64,000 nt of DNA from Trichopria drosophilae (Eukaryota; Arthropoda; Insecta; Hymenoptera; Diapriidae), in NCBI GenBank assembly GCA_030407085.1, contig CM059587.1, positions 72,281,001 to 72,345,000 on the forward strand, given 5' to 3'. The position numbers and the translations under genes are program-made. Below, piece by piece: positions 10,880 through 23,690 of this stretch. How positions within the stretch are numbered: the first letter of the stretch is position 1; every line of letters starts with the position of its first letter. The notes under the pieces were generated by a model, which did no database searches, was not told the origin of the DNA, and was given only the letters and a program-made list of their open reading frames with translations.

Positions 10880-13800
10880 AGATTATCGAATGTAACATCG
10901 AAATAACTGTTTCGTAACTTTTTTAAAGGGTCGCGAAATTGATACTTCCGCCTCCCTCCTATCTCGCGCCCCGTTTCCTGCTTTTGAGGTCACCGAGGAT
11001 GTTTTCAGTTTTTTTCCTTTATATTTTTTTGTTGTTTTTTTATTGTTACGGACATTTTTTACCGTTTTTAATGGAATGTAAAAAAATGTTTTTGCATTTT
11101 TTATACTTTTTATATTACGGTTTTTTAAATGCGATAATGTGGTTTTTATAAGAATTAATTTAAAAGAATTCATTGATTATAGGTGTAATCAAATTTTATT
11201 CTATGAATCGAGTCTTGTTATTTTCAAATTATTGACGATTAATACTTTTTATTCTGTTGTATCGAATGTAATGTTAATATTAGTAAGTCTACAAAATCAT
11301 TGTTTTTTTTTTACTACTTTCAGGATTCAGGATATTATTACTAATTCTTCAGGCAAATTTTGATACATTTTTTTATTCAAACGGACCCAATAAGTATGTA
11401 AAATAAAAAAATGCTCGTTGAACATGATACGTGTCTTCTTTACTTAAATTTTTTGTAACAAAATAGTGGCGATCATTTGTAATGTTATAATTATTTGTTC
11501 AGTATTTTGTTAATATTTTTCAAAGTATTTGAAATTGTGTAATGAAATTGAAGTTTAAAACTGTTGGTGCTATAGTATAAATGTTATAAAATGATTTAAA
11601 AATGTGAAAAAACAATATTACACTGACGTCATAATTGTACTTTGATATCTTAAAAAATTGTAAAAGAAGAGAACAAAAATTGAAGAAATTTTTTTTTTAC
11701 TATATTTTCGAATAGAAGTTTTTGAACGGTGAAATTCGCAAAAAAATATGAATCCTCATTGATATTAGCTAGTAAATTTGAAAAACGTAAAACGTGATTT
11801 TTTTAATATCAAAATTTTTACGCGAGAATTTTGATCTCTGAAAAAATCCATAGTTCTAAAAATGTTAATAATTGAATGTTACGACATTTTTTTTTCATAG
11901 AATAAGTGGAGATTTCTTTGTTGTATTATTCGGAATTTGAAGTATACGATAAATTACAATATTTACATTTCAGACAGATAAAAATTACAAATATTATATT
12001 TTTAATAAACACATTAGTCAAATTTCACTTTATTTGATCTTTTATGTCAGAAAATTTACAATTTTTAGCACATAATTTGTTATCTTTTCTGATTAGAATT
12101 TTCATATTCAAAATGGCAAATTCAATATGGTCGATGAAAATTACTACAAAAAATAAATATGGGGCATTTATTTTAAGAAATCTAAAACACTAAAACAGTT
12201 TTCTATCTTTATAATTTGATATCTGAATTTTTACAAATAAAAATGCGTCAAGTATCGAGATGGGAAAATCGTGCTTAAAATAGTGTTAAGCCTATGGTAG
12301 AAGGTCAGTTTTGGAAGTTAATTCTGCACATTTTCGAAATTCAATTTCTGCCGTCAATGCCATTTAATTGTCACGCGTAAAGTTTCAGTGAAACCCTATT
12401 TGTTGTTAACATACATTATTATTATTATTACAAATAATAACAAAAGATACTATTACAATAAAGTTATCATAAAAATTAACGTATTATTTCTATGTATGAA
12501 CCCGACCTTTTGCATACAATCGAGGTGTATAAATATTAAGATTCTTAAAGAATGTTATTAAACGTAAAACTATCGTTCAAACGCAATCTTAAAAAATCCA
12601 ATTAAAAAAGAAGCAAATGTCTTTTTTCGTTTTGGAACGAAACTTCACATACAGTTAAGATGCAGATTTTTCTGTTTTTTCAATGTAATTTCACTTTGTA
12701 AGAGTGAACAATCACTATCCCACAAAAGAGTGCGTTCCCTCAAATTTCTCTTATTGTGGCATACATAATTACTTATTGAGCTAATAATAACGTATCTTTT
12801 GAACTCGACTAAAATGAGTATTTTATTTACGGAATAGTGGACATTATCACTAAAAAAAAGTAGAGAACACATTCAAATCCCATGTTTGTATGTAAGTAAA
12901 CTATCTAAAATTATAATAATTAGTACCAATACGAAAAGTTTGAATTTTAATTAGTAAAATATTAATGAATGCACTTTATTTACAGTTGTGTTAAACTTAC
13001 ACATTCTTTTTTAACTGCTACACTTTCACTGAGATAATTTACTTCTGAAGTTTGAAATAAGAAAATCATTCCATTTTATAATTTTAATATTAAAATATTA
13101 TAATTTAAAAACATTTAAATAAGAATTAAATTTTGCATACTCATTAAAAATCCCTTTTCCTATTAGAAAACAATTTATAATTTACTCCAATTTTAAGTCG
13201 AATGAAATGGGTACTTTCCTAACAATCGTAAATAATTTCATAAAAGCATAAACTTGCAAAACAAGAATTACTACATTTGTAATAACATTTTGTAGTAACA
13301 CTTTTTAATAACTTACTACTTTATTGATGTATGTTATAAAACATATACCTAACGCATTCAATCAATTTTTATTAAATAAAATGTATGAATATATATTAAT
13401 AATATTATCATTAGTCACGAAATTACTCTCTTAAATTTCCCCTCTACCATTCACATCTATCATTAAATACATAACTGCACATAAACTGAAACATCTTGTT
13501 AATTAAATGCAATTTAATCTAGTTTCGTTTTTACACTTGCGTGAATAAACAACTGTAGCGCATCTATTGGGCATTTGCGGTAGTTCCATATACATGCCAT
13601 TCTATAGCTGCCCTATTTTACATATTACGTTCGTTACTAAGGAAATCCACATTTAATGTAAATTATATCAATATTTGGAACCGTTTATATTTTGTCAAGT
13701 TATTTATGAGCTATTTATGAGTTTCGTATCTTTCAATTCAATACAAGAAGCCTACATTTCATGCGAGGTTTTACAAAGTTTTCAACATCGGCAATGGTGT

Positions 13801-14500
13801 TTATGATGAATGGAAATTTATCAAATATTCTTTATAATTTTTGAGACTTTAAGTTTTTTTAAGTTTAGTATCGCTATCTAGTATTCTAATTGTCTTTATA
13901 ATGTCAAATCATTTAATTTGGAATAATGAAACATATAGTAATAATTATAAAGCAATCACACAAGTCAACAAGGTTTTGTTGTTAGGAAGCTCAAAATCGG
14001 TCCATCATATCTGAGCACCAAGATATTTTTAGGTTATGTTTTTCCATCTGTTATTGTTGTGGTTACTTTTCGCTTTCTTTACTATTATTTGCGATTACTT
14101 TTACATATAAAAATTAGCTACTAGTAGGTCACTGTTTCTTATAAAGTGGCAGCCATTTTAAATTATGACATTTATCAAAATGACGCCTTAGATATTGTGC
14201 GCAAAAATGGAGGGAGATCGATTCACTAGCTTTTGAAGAGCGATAGTCGGCCTAAATTGTGCACAAAATAATCGTCGAATCCTGTACATAAAGAACATAA
14301 TATTAAATAGTGCATAACAATAATTAATAACTTTTACTGCTTATTTGAAACCCATAGCATAGTTAAAATTTTTCCTAATACAGATTCAAAATATACAAAC
14401 CATTAGTTACAATTAATGTTGAATCCAAAATCAAATGGGAATAAATTATTTCAAGACCATTTTAAAAATATATCGAATTTAATCGAATTATCGATTTCGA
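10880..14500. other. AT-rich intergenic sequence
   Basis: Homopolymer runs, a short ATT microsatellite near 12417-12432, and one GCCAT-type repeat fragment at 12100-12140 (CAAAATGGCAAATTCAATAT). No gene is seen. Confidence 0.5.
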
Positions 14501-14509
14501 TAAAATGAA

Positions 14510-14880
14510 ACATGAAACGGTTCGAGGGCGTCGAAAGTCGTACCAATCGTGATTGGAGCAGGAGGGAATCCGCATAACGGTACGATTTCGCTACTGTCCA
14601 GGAAGAAATTATGTTAAGCGTTCATTGTGCGCAGCACTCGGATGCCTTTGTCGTAGGACGCCGTATAAATGGGAAGCGACGTTGTGAGAATGGTTTTGAT
14701 TTACTTGATTTCTCCGTTGCATTCGGAGGCATGACTGGAGGCACGACTGAACGAGCGTCAAAGCGAGTTAGAAGCGAATAAATCAAAATAAAGGGCCCGT
14801 CGGGGCGACGGCCCAGAAAAATCGGGGACGCAGACCTCGGGGCGCCCAAAGGGTTACCTGCAGCTTCGCTCTTTCATTCT
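14510..14880. other. CpG-rich stretch, function unclear
   Basis: Higher GC than neighbours, with overlapping short frames on the minus strand in two registers. CTGCAG followed by GTAACCC on the minus strand (near 14860) is a possible donor, and GTATAAATGG on + near 14664 is TATA-like. Neither is enough to call a gene. Confidence 0.35.
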
Positions 14881-15203
14881 TCCAAATTGGCAACAATAAC
14901 GACGACTGAAAAAAACTTTGATCTCGTTTCATTAGGTTTAATACGTTTTCAAACATTTCTGACACTAATACAAAAAGTAGAAAATGTAATATTGACAAAT
15001 CCATTGAGTTCTGTACATATCGCAAATATTTATTTACATATTTCTATTATTAGATATACATTTTTAATAAAAATAATTACATTAATAATTGCGCAGAGTA
15101 TTATATTTATTTAACAATTTATAGTAAGATTTGTTCCCGCTAGGTGCATTCGCGACGGTAGTGCCTCTACGTTACGCCCCGCACTTCCCGTTGTAGAAAT
15201 GTA

Positions 15204-15266
15204 TTCTCTCTCTCTCTCCCCCTCCTCTCCCTCCCCCTCTCCCCTCTCTCTCCCCCTCTCTTTCTT
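15204..15266 (+). repeat. Pure pyrimidine tract, 63 bases
   Basis: An uninterrupted run of C and T, starting as (TC)n and becoming CCCCCTCTC-like. It is capable of triplex formation in principle. The purine strand's apparent R/E-rich frame is an artefact. Confidence 0.9.
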
Positions 15267-15529
15267 GTTCGTTTAACAATGTTTAATAACTGCAGTTTTA
15301 TGATGCAAACAAACCCTGTGACTGATGTAATATTGTCGATATTAATTAAGAATAACTTAATATTTAACAAGAAGGATTATTATGGTTATTTAATGAAACC
15401 AGAGATATGATTAAAATAAATAAACCAGATCAATTATTTATTGATAACTAATAATAATTTATTACCGTACTGGGTATGAAACTTTCTAAAAAAATAAAAT
15501 AGTTGTAGATTTAATTTTCATAACGTTTC

Positions 15530-16060
15530 CGCAACGACATTTTTTTGACGTGCTCCATTTCGCGATTAAAACTGATCGCTAATAAAGGCAGGAGTGAATC
15601 CAACCGACCACCAAAAGCGATATTCTAAAAAAAAAAACAGAAAAATCGATGTCACTCGCGTGATTAACCGCAAAACGAAAACGCATCGTCGAAGTCGAGT
15701 CTCACTTGCAAGTTTTTTAATTAAAAAAATCCGGACGGAAAACGGAGCGACAGGTTCGTGATCGGGGTGTATATATACGCACTCGGGGTTTTACGAGCGA
15801 TAAGTGGTAATTGATTTTACGCCCCTTGATTTATGAGCTGCGATACAAAACGTCGCGTTTTGGGGTGACAACGGGGTGAACCTAACCCGATCGTTCACGT
15901 TCCTCGCCCGAATCGGACATGTGTCGCCCGAACCGAGAACGCAGGGGCGTTTTCCCAAAATTTCCATCTTTATCGAAAAACGATTCTAAGCGCTTTTTTA
16001 TCGTCCGATTGGGATAAATCTAGCGGCCGTGAGCGAGCGGCCACGCTCTTTGATTCCCTG
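15530..16060. other. CpG-rich stretch without a gene
   Basis: Dense CG words and short inverted pairs such as GCGGCCGTGAGCGAGCGGCC near 16022. No frame longer than about 50 codons. Probably regulatory or a single noncoding exon. Confidence 0.4.
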
Positions 16061-16850
16061 ATGATAAAATCTGTCACGAAAAAAAGTGATCACGCACGTG
16101 TAAAAGTGGCTTTTATAAAACCGTATACAATTTCGTAAAAGTTCACGCAAAAATGAAAGCATTAATGGACCATGGCTTGATGTAAAACAAAGGAACGAAA
16201 ATGTAGTTGTAATATATTTATGCTTTTTTATTTTCTGAAGTTGATATAGTTATAGGATGAAATAATGTAAATATGGATCCCAATGATGGCCAAATCAACA
16301 GCTTTCAAACAACTGAAAATAATTAAGCGCTTCATAAAGCGACAAATGTGTTCTGGATTCTATTTTACCATAATATCCGGAAAATCTTAAATCGATGTTA
16401 CGTTTTAATAATGAAATTAGTTTTATAACATTCTTCAAGTTCGCCCAAATATTACAGCAATATGCCGAGATGTAATCCAAACAACCAAAATACACGATGA
16501 CTTAAAATGTTAACGTATCTTACGCACCTCTCAGAAAGAGCTCTTAAAGTGGTGTTTAAGAAGGATTGTGAGACGATTTTAAGAGCACTATAAGACCTCT
16601 TTAATATGAGTTCATATGAAAGAGCTCGTGTCCATGCAATACTTACCTATTAAAGAGGTCAATCAAAGTTCATTCTGATGATATTTCAAAAAAGACATCA
16701 TGAAGAGGTCATTATTATGAAAATCTAAAAAACGATCATGACTTCTTAAAATAGCAATCTCGAAGAGGTCTTAAATCGGTTTGGTTTTGGACCATCTTTT
16801 TTTGTTAAGGAATTCCCAGAGTTAAGTTCCGTGTTTTTTCTGAAGACACT

Positions 16851-17551
16851 AGGTGGCTACTTAATCCAAAAATAAAATAGCGTGATATTTACTTCATATG
16901 CAGACCAATGGATGCTACATCTATTGTGTGATATCTATTCTATTGAAAGTAAGCGCCGTCTAATATATAACTATACCAACGATAAAAAGAAATTAGGTAA
17001 AAGTTATATAAATTAATAATTAAGGTAGAAGAATAGAATCTATATTTCTCAAAAATTTACTTTTCATTTATATTATTTATATTGAGTGTCAAGGTTCTCA
17101 CTAAAGAACACTTTAAGAGCTCATTCTGATAAATATTTAAGACAACTTATCGTTTTCAAGACTTTTCAAAAAGCTCATAAAGGTGTCTTTTTGCTGCTTT
17201 GGGATATAGAAATCAAACAACCAAAGAGATCTTTAAGTTCTCTTTATGATGTCTTGAAAATATCAAGATAGCTTATGGACCACTCAGAAAGAGCTCTTAA
17301 AGATTTTAAGAGCTCTACAAAATTTCCCAAATATGAGGTCCCAACAAAGAGGTCTTACTTAAAAAAAAAATAAATAAAAAATCACTATAAAATTGAATTT
17401 CTGAAAATAATCGATTCTTCTCTGTTTGTTTAAGTTATGCATTTTTGATAAGATACCTTTTTACCGTATATCTATTAACGTCAATTATCAATCTTGTATG
17501 TGAAGTAAATATCGCACGACTATATTTTTGGATTCGATCGTCATCTACTCT
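16851..17551. repeat. Inverted repeat enclosing part of the AGAGCTCTT array
   Basis: The left arm at 16851-16903 (AATCCAAAAATAAAATAGCG, GATATTTACTTCATATGCAGA) is the inverse of the right arm at 17493-17551 (GTATGTGAAGTAAATATCGC, TATATTTTTGGATTCGATCG). The enclosed segment holds an AGAGCTCTT array copy, so the arms may be ends of a decayed element. Confidence 0.5.
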
Positions 17552-17716
17552 CTAAATTTTTTTAAAAGTACCTTTTTCATTATTTTTAATGTTTTAAGGA
17601 GAGTGAAATGTTTCCCTCCACTATTAGTCAAGTGAGATTTCCACTTTAGAACTAGTGAAAAAGTCACTTTTAGCAGAAGATGGCCCAATTTTCACTGTAA
17701 AAAATTTAGAGAGTAG
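17545..17716. mobile_element. Small MITE of 172 bp
   Basis: It starts CTACTCTCTAAATTTTTTT and ends with the inverse AAAAAATTTAGAGAGTAG. Between them is AT-rich sequence with paired GTGAAA and TTTCAC words and no coding capacity. It abuts the right arm of the larger inverted repeat at 16851-17551. Confidence 0.55.
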
Positions 17717-18635
17717 TGTCTCAAAACTGAAATTGTGTTATCAATAATTAGGTTAATTTAAGACCTCAAACCTAAGATCTGTTTGTTTCATTTTGTTTAA
17801 CATCAAAAGTAAGACTTCTTTAAGAATTCTTTTTTCAGATTAGCATAAAGAATACTTCTTTAAGATGTATATTTGGAGATATCTTTGGAAAGAGCTTTGG
17901 ACAATCTCTATAAAAGAGTGCGGTTTGGGAAGATGACATAAAATACCAAAATATTAATTTGATAAAAACTCAGTACATACCAGAGAACAAGAACCTCTTA
18001 AAGAAGTCCAGAGCTCATTCTACACAACCTGCAAGAAGACCTTATGAGACGACGGTCTTAATAATGATAATCTCAAAAACTACCTTCTTAAGACGTCCTT
18101 TATGAATTCTAAACAGATTTTAATCATTCTTTTTTTAAAATATTCGTAAATACTTTAAGTCGTGAGGGCATCTTTCTGATTATCTCAGTCATTCATTAAG
18201 GATTCCACAATAATATCGTTACCGCCAAGAATGTTATGTTCGCCCAATATTTATTTAATATTCATCAATATTTAAAGAAATTATTAATATTTCAGGCACC
18301 TTTATAAGTTTTTAAAGTGGAATAACTGTAAAGAATAACAAATTATAAAATGCCTTATATCAAACGGCCGAGAATAAAAACGACTCATAAGTTTTCTTAA
18401 AGATTAATCTAACAGCTGTTTCTGATAAGTATTTAAGACATCTTAACAATTTTAAGACTTCTTAAACAGCTCACAAAAATTTATTTTTGCTCTGTGGGCA
18501 TACATTCTTCAATACGAAGAAATATTTATTTGAACACTCGCATGTGAAAGATTTAGTTTTTCTTCTTTTTAGTAAAGCTGACTTACTTTAAGATAGTATT
18601 TCTTTACTTTAAGGAAATATTTACTTGCTAGTATT

Positions 18636-18653
18636 CAAATAAATATTTATTTG
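18636..18653. other. Perfect 18-bp palindrome CAAATAAATATTTATTTG
   Basis: The sequence equals its own reverse complement. A near-identical palindrome lies at 48578-48595. Confidence 0.9.
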
Positions 18654-18728
18654 CAATTACAAACACCTTTTTTTTGTTTTGGGTAACGAAAATGATAAAA
18701 ATGTTCAATCTTAATATAACAACTACTA

Positions 18729-18752
18729 ATATATATATATATATATATATAT
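18729..18752. repeat. AT dinucleotide microsatellite
   Basis: About twelve AT units, followed by imperfect ATATTA repeats to 18780. Confidence 0.9.
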
Positions 18753-18779
18753 TAATATATATTATAATAATATATTATA

Positions 18780-21700
18780 AAAATACATTTCTCGTTAAAC
18801 TTGGAATTAATCCGAGAAAAATGAGTGATATACAATTGTAAATTGTTTGCCTACAGAATTTTATAAAACAGTATACATTATTATTGAATATTATCTAAAT
18901 AAAGTGCGAAAACCTTAAGGAGTCCTAGGAGGTTTTTCGTGAGACGGTCCAAAAATAATTTAAAAAAATCTATTATCTAATTGTATACATATAAAAAAAA
19001 GAATATTATCGAATTGTATACATTTAGGCAGAATAAAATCGGGTTGGAAGGTGGATTCGAACCTGCGACGTTCGGATTACAAAGCAGACGCCCTTTTAAG
19101 AACAAGTTTGAACCATTGGTAGAATGAAAGGCAACCTTTAAACATTTTAATTTGTTACTCTTTATCAAGTTTTTTGCCTGACCCGGAAAAATGTGGTAAT
19201 ATAAGTTTTTTATTAATGATACGATTAGGATTTTTCTTTCGGTACATTGGAGTTAATAGTTTATGAGTATGATCTCACTCAGTTTTTTCACAATTGGCAA
19301 ATATGAAATATTTATGAAGTAAAAATGACGTATTTTTTGTGATTCGCACTTTTTTATTTACAAAAATCCCCGTATATTTACGAAAAGTATATTTGAATCA
19401 GTACCCCTTAATACAAAGGCCCTAACTTAACCATTGTTACTTTATCTCTTTACATTCTTTCACCGATCAATGTCCACTGGACCAACCAACTTCAAATTTT
19501 GTAGATATATATTTGGACTGTAAGGGTAAGATAAAAAGGAATTCTACTCAATCCATCACTAAGAAGATGACAAAGGTATAAGGCCCGCAGCTTTTGATAA
19601 GGTCGGAATTTCGAAAGTTTGAAATTCGGGTTTTGTATAGGCAAGTATACTGATATCAATTTCTGAATTTCGTTACAAGATAGGAGCTTTAGAAAGTGCG
19701 TTGACATAATCCATTACGTATTTTTCAAGCCTTTCAGTCCTTTTCTTTGAAAATTTAGTCAAACTAATGCATTTCTTTGTCCGCTAAAAAAAGATTTCTT
19801 GTTTAAATACGACAAAATAAACTGTTTGATAATACAACCATTATTAAGAGGTAAAGTATCATATTTAAAGAAAAAGTAACTTTTTCAATGACGGAGTTCA
19901 ATTAATACCTAACCTAAACCTAATTAAAGAAGGGTTACGATTACTACAAGGAAATACTTTTTTTAATACATATGTTTTTTTGTTTATTTCTTCGCATGTT
20001 CAAAGTCACTTTCAGTTTTTATAAATTTCAGTATTTTTATAGTTAGTAATTTTTAATATCTGGATCATACCATTTAAACAGCTGTACGGGTTTTTTATTT
20101 TAACTTAATTCAAATTCCTAATACACTAAAAAGAAAATGGAATAAAATTTAATCTACTCGTAGTAAATTGTTTAGTCTTCTCCAATCTTTAAGAAGATAC
20201 AAATAAATACAATTAAACTTTAATTAATTCTCATATATCGTTGCAAAAGCAACGTTTGTTTTCTTAACCGCTTGAAATTAACAATTAGATATAAGTTACT
20301 TGGTAAGACGGTTTTTTTATTAATTTAAAATTGAAAAGATTAATTTTAAATTGTCGGGTTGTTTATGACAACCACTAAATGTAAAAAAGTGTAGATTATC
20401 CGTTTTTGTATTATTATCGCACACAGAACTTTTATTTTATTTTTTCAGCTGCATATATATTTAATTACATTAACTTGACCACTAACAGATTCTATATCCC
20501 CCTAGCGATAATATAGAGAACTAAATAACTTTAATTAATTCTCGTATTTCGACGTAACTATTTGTATAATTCGTATCATGACACGAATTTTAAATAGTTA
20601 AGGTCATAAATTCAGGTGTAACTTCTGGAAATATAAGGTGCGTATTTCATACGTGTATTTAGTACAATACTTTTTGATAGATCAAAATGATCATTACTGC
20701 AATTGGTCCAATTTAATTCCAATGACGAGATGTAACCACATTTCCTCCCGAATCCAAAATTGTTAAATGTAACAGATGTAACCATTTTGTCGGTTATGGT
20801 AATACATATTTTACGATGCCGTGTAGTAAATCTAATATTAATAAAATAGCCAACGCAACCATAAATATTTCGTAACCAACCATAAATGCGGGCTAAAACC
20901 CAAGAAGATGACATAACCAATAAAATAATGCCGACATGGACTTGGCTTAATGGCGGCGGTACACCGACATTTCTTTTGAAAAACTGTTATAAATTTCTCC
21001 GGTAACAATTTCCAGAATTCCTGCAATAGAAAATCTGAGGTTAATACTCAATTTTTGAAACATTTAGCGCCAGTTTCAAAGTCATTAACACAGTCAAATC
21101 GTAAAATTGGTGGATAGAAAAGCCAAGTTTGCGGAAGTATTTTGTGAAATAGTGTCTTAGTGGAATATAAGTGCCAAAATATACATTACAATACTTTTTA
21201 ATCGATTTCAATATTTAGTAGATTTTGCTTATATAAAATATCGTTAACAACTCGAGTTATTTTAATTCCGTAGAATGCACATGGGAGGTGGAACTAATTA
21301 AACACGAAATTCATGGTCGTAACTAGATAATCGTAATGTACTATTTATCTTAGAACAACCACTTGTACAAGGATTCTCTTAATTAAATCTGTAAATGTTA
21401 AATAGATACAATATTCCAAATCAAAAATTTCTTTTCAATTTCCATTTAATTTCCAAAAAAATAACAAATCCTCGTTACTAAAATTTGTTAATTAAAGATT
21501 TTTGTCTTTCTTCTTAGTCCTAAACGTCCCTGTAAATCAAGAACAATACAAGACCACCTGAATAAACATTTCTATTTCTTGGGTTACCCAGAAGTGGTCC
21601 GCATTTATAAAAAAATGTATTCATCCCGCAAAATGTGTGAAACCTATGGCACTTTATTAACGTTAGTGTAAATTGTACTTAGTTACGACCTATACCCACG

Positions 21701-22630
21701 TAATAAAGTAGAAGATTCCCAAAATTTACATTCATGGGATGAAGATGTATGACGTAGTATAAAAATATTACTTCCAACCATTTTTACGGAGGGTTTAGCG
21801 AAGATGAGACCACAGTTATTAACTTATACCGGTTAATCAGGAAGTAAACCTCTCAAAAAGGGACCTAAGTGGTCCAAACTTTTGAGAAAAAAATACACTT
21901 TAACGGCTCTGGTAGTAAAACCTGCAGTGTAAATTGTAGGATGAAACCCTTAAATAAACTAAATATCTAACCAAAGTTTTGTAATTTTACAAATTTCAAG
22001 GCAAGAACATCGTGATTTTACATTTAGACTAAAATTGAAAGGTTTAGTTTCGAATCTCTCACGAAAAAATGATATTGGTAACTATTTATTATCTATTTAT
22101 TTCCAGTGTCTAAATTCGATACTTCCTAGTTTTATTTATGAGTTATATACTACATTTGGACATTAATTAGTACATTTTTATAACAAGCACGGTATTGGTT
22201 TACCTACTTTACAACATAAAACACTAAGTAATGTATCCTGTATCTATTACTGTGACATTTTCAATAGATTCTTATCAGAAACTTCAAAAGTATCAGTTTT
22301 CTCCGGGTAAAGAAGTTTTACTTATACATCATTTTACGGTTATACCGGTGTTTTATGCTCTTTTTTAATGTTATTTGAACAGATTATTATTGGAACAGAC
22401 GTCTGACATAAGTCAGTATCGGCTGATTAACTTTAATCTTTTCATTAAATTTATGAATATAGTTTCTAAAATGAAGTAAGTTAATGAAATGAAATGGTTC
22501 AGATTTTCTTCTCTTTTAATATTACAATCTACATATTTTTTTCATATTTACAAATAACAAAAATATAATAAATATATGAAATAAAAATAAATAACTTATC
22601 AACAGAATATTAAAACTAAAAATGTAATTT
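18780..22630. other. AT-rich sequence with a tRNA relic and one doubtful frame
   Basis: Apart from the relic at 19035-19140, a minus-strand open stretch of about 127 codons (roughly 20990-20612) follows an acceptor-like TTTTCTATTGCAG near 21020. It has no recognisable product and its length is within chance expectation. Confidence 0.45.
19035..19140 (-). pseudogene. tRNA relic or SINE head (Thr-like)
   Basis: The minus strand carries a perfect B box GGTTCGAATCC (19063-19053), preceded by GTCTGCTTTGTAATCCGAAC, which could form a loop with anticodon TGT. The stems are poor, and about 18 extra bases separate CAATGGTT from GGGCGTCTG. Two TGTATACAATT(A/C)GATAATA direct repeats follow at 18971-19025, like a repeat tail. 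Confidence 0.45.
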
Positions 22631-22637
22631 TCTTATA

Positions 22638-22863
22638 CAGTAGAGTCCCTGTCTATTTGCATCTCGCTATATTTACGTCGTATTTGTCTGACGTCGCTCT
22701 CTTTTCCCCCGCCTTGGGCGCTGGGGCCTCAGGAAGGGCCTACTGTGACGTCACCAACGTAAAGCGACTGAGGGAGAAGTGGCACTCCCCTTCTTTGACA
22801 AATATAACGAAACGGGAGGGGAAGGCCAGGAACCTAGCTGGCAAATATACCGGGACTCTATTG
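22638..22863. mobile_element. pogo/Tc1-like MITE of 226 bp with TA duplication
   Basis: The ends are CAGTAGAGTCCCTGTCTATT and the inverse of CAATAGAGTCCCGGTATATT, flanked by TA (22636-22637 and 22864-22865). The interior is GC-rich and has no transposase. The ends resemble pogo/Tigger-type termini beginning CAGT. A truncated relative lies at 53645-53742. Confidence 0.7.
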
Positions 22864-22956
22864 TATTTTAAACAAAGTGTAGGTATCGTATACTATTTTC
22901 CCTATTAAGTGCGCAAAGTTCGTCACCTATATACAACATTTAAAGTGGTGGTGCAA

Positions 22957-22997
22957 GGGCGGTGGAAAAGGGGGGTTTGGGGGGGGGGCTGAGCCCC
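22957..22997 (+). other. G-run and GGGGCTGAGCCCC hairpin
   Basis: G-runs at 22970-22975 and 22979-22988 follow smaller GGG/GG runs. The second run leads into GGGGCT-G-AGCCCC (22985-22997), a perfect short hairpin. This is strikingly GC-rich within AT-rich sequence. Confidence 0.7.
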
Positions 22998-23274
22998 TCC
23001 GACCGAAAACAGTATTTGTAAATGCTTTTGTAATAAATAGACTAAATTTATAAATATCTATGTAATACATTATTTATTATCATTATTACTGTTAATTGTT
23101 ATTAATATTAATTGTTACAATGCAATTACTAATTTGAACAAATTTTAATGAATTTAAATAATCATTCGCATTCGCATTTTCGGGTACATTTTCAATTACA
23201 TTACTATTTTAGATAGAATTAACCTGTACCTATCGTTTTCCGTACTGAAGAACAGCGATTGAAAAGTAAAACAT

Positions 23275-23690
23275 ATGAAAGTTTTGATAGGTCTATTCTA
23301 CATGTCTGTATACCTATATCGCTACTTTACCGCACGAAAAACTTCATTACCGCACGCAAATTTTCTTTACCGCACGCTAAATTATAAGATCAGTAAAGTG
23401 TGGGAAGTGTGGCACTTTGCACACGCAAATACGTGCGCAAAATCGAACTTTGCGCACTATAATAGGAAACAAGATTTTTCATCACACTGGGACGAAAGCA
23501 GCAACTTTCCTCCCGCAAGCGAGAGAAAAGTTACTTCTTTTCCTCCCTGTCATGAAGAAAAATCGTATACTTCCCTCGGGAAGTAAAAAAGAATGTCTCA
23601 GACTGCGTGTAATTTTTACCCGAGGTGAAGCCGAGAGAGAGAGATAAGACATTCCTTATTTTACCTCCCTCGTTGAGTAATATACTAAAA
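23275..23690. repeat. GC-richer island, probably a dispersed repeat fragment
   Basis: It contains three TTACCGCACG words near 23326-23378, a CTTTGCACACGCAAATACGT-type palindromic block, then CTCCCGCAAGCGAG and CTTCCCTCGGGAAG. Overlapping frames are open on + but in two registers and with no recognisable product, so I read it as repeat DNA. Confidence 0.4.

Larger units (their letters stand above)
16520..18490. repeat. Second AGAGCTCTT / AGAGGTCTT array region, broken into blocks
   Basis: Blocks at 16520-16790, 17090-17360, 17815-18130 and 18380-18490 carry AGAAAGAGCTCTTAAAG, AAGAGGTCTT and TTAAGACTTCTT words like those of 7480-8460. They are separated by an inverted repeat and a MITE. Confidence 0.55.

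Noticed and set aside
20612..21026. Minus-strand open stretch after an acceptor-like TTTTCTATTGCAG
   Set aside because: The frame that opens after the acceptor ends after about 60 codons, and the longer frame starts elsewhere; no domain and no donor upstream.
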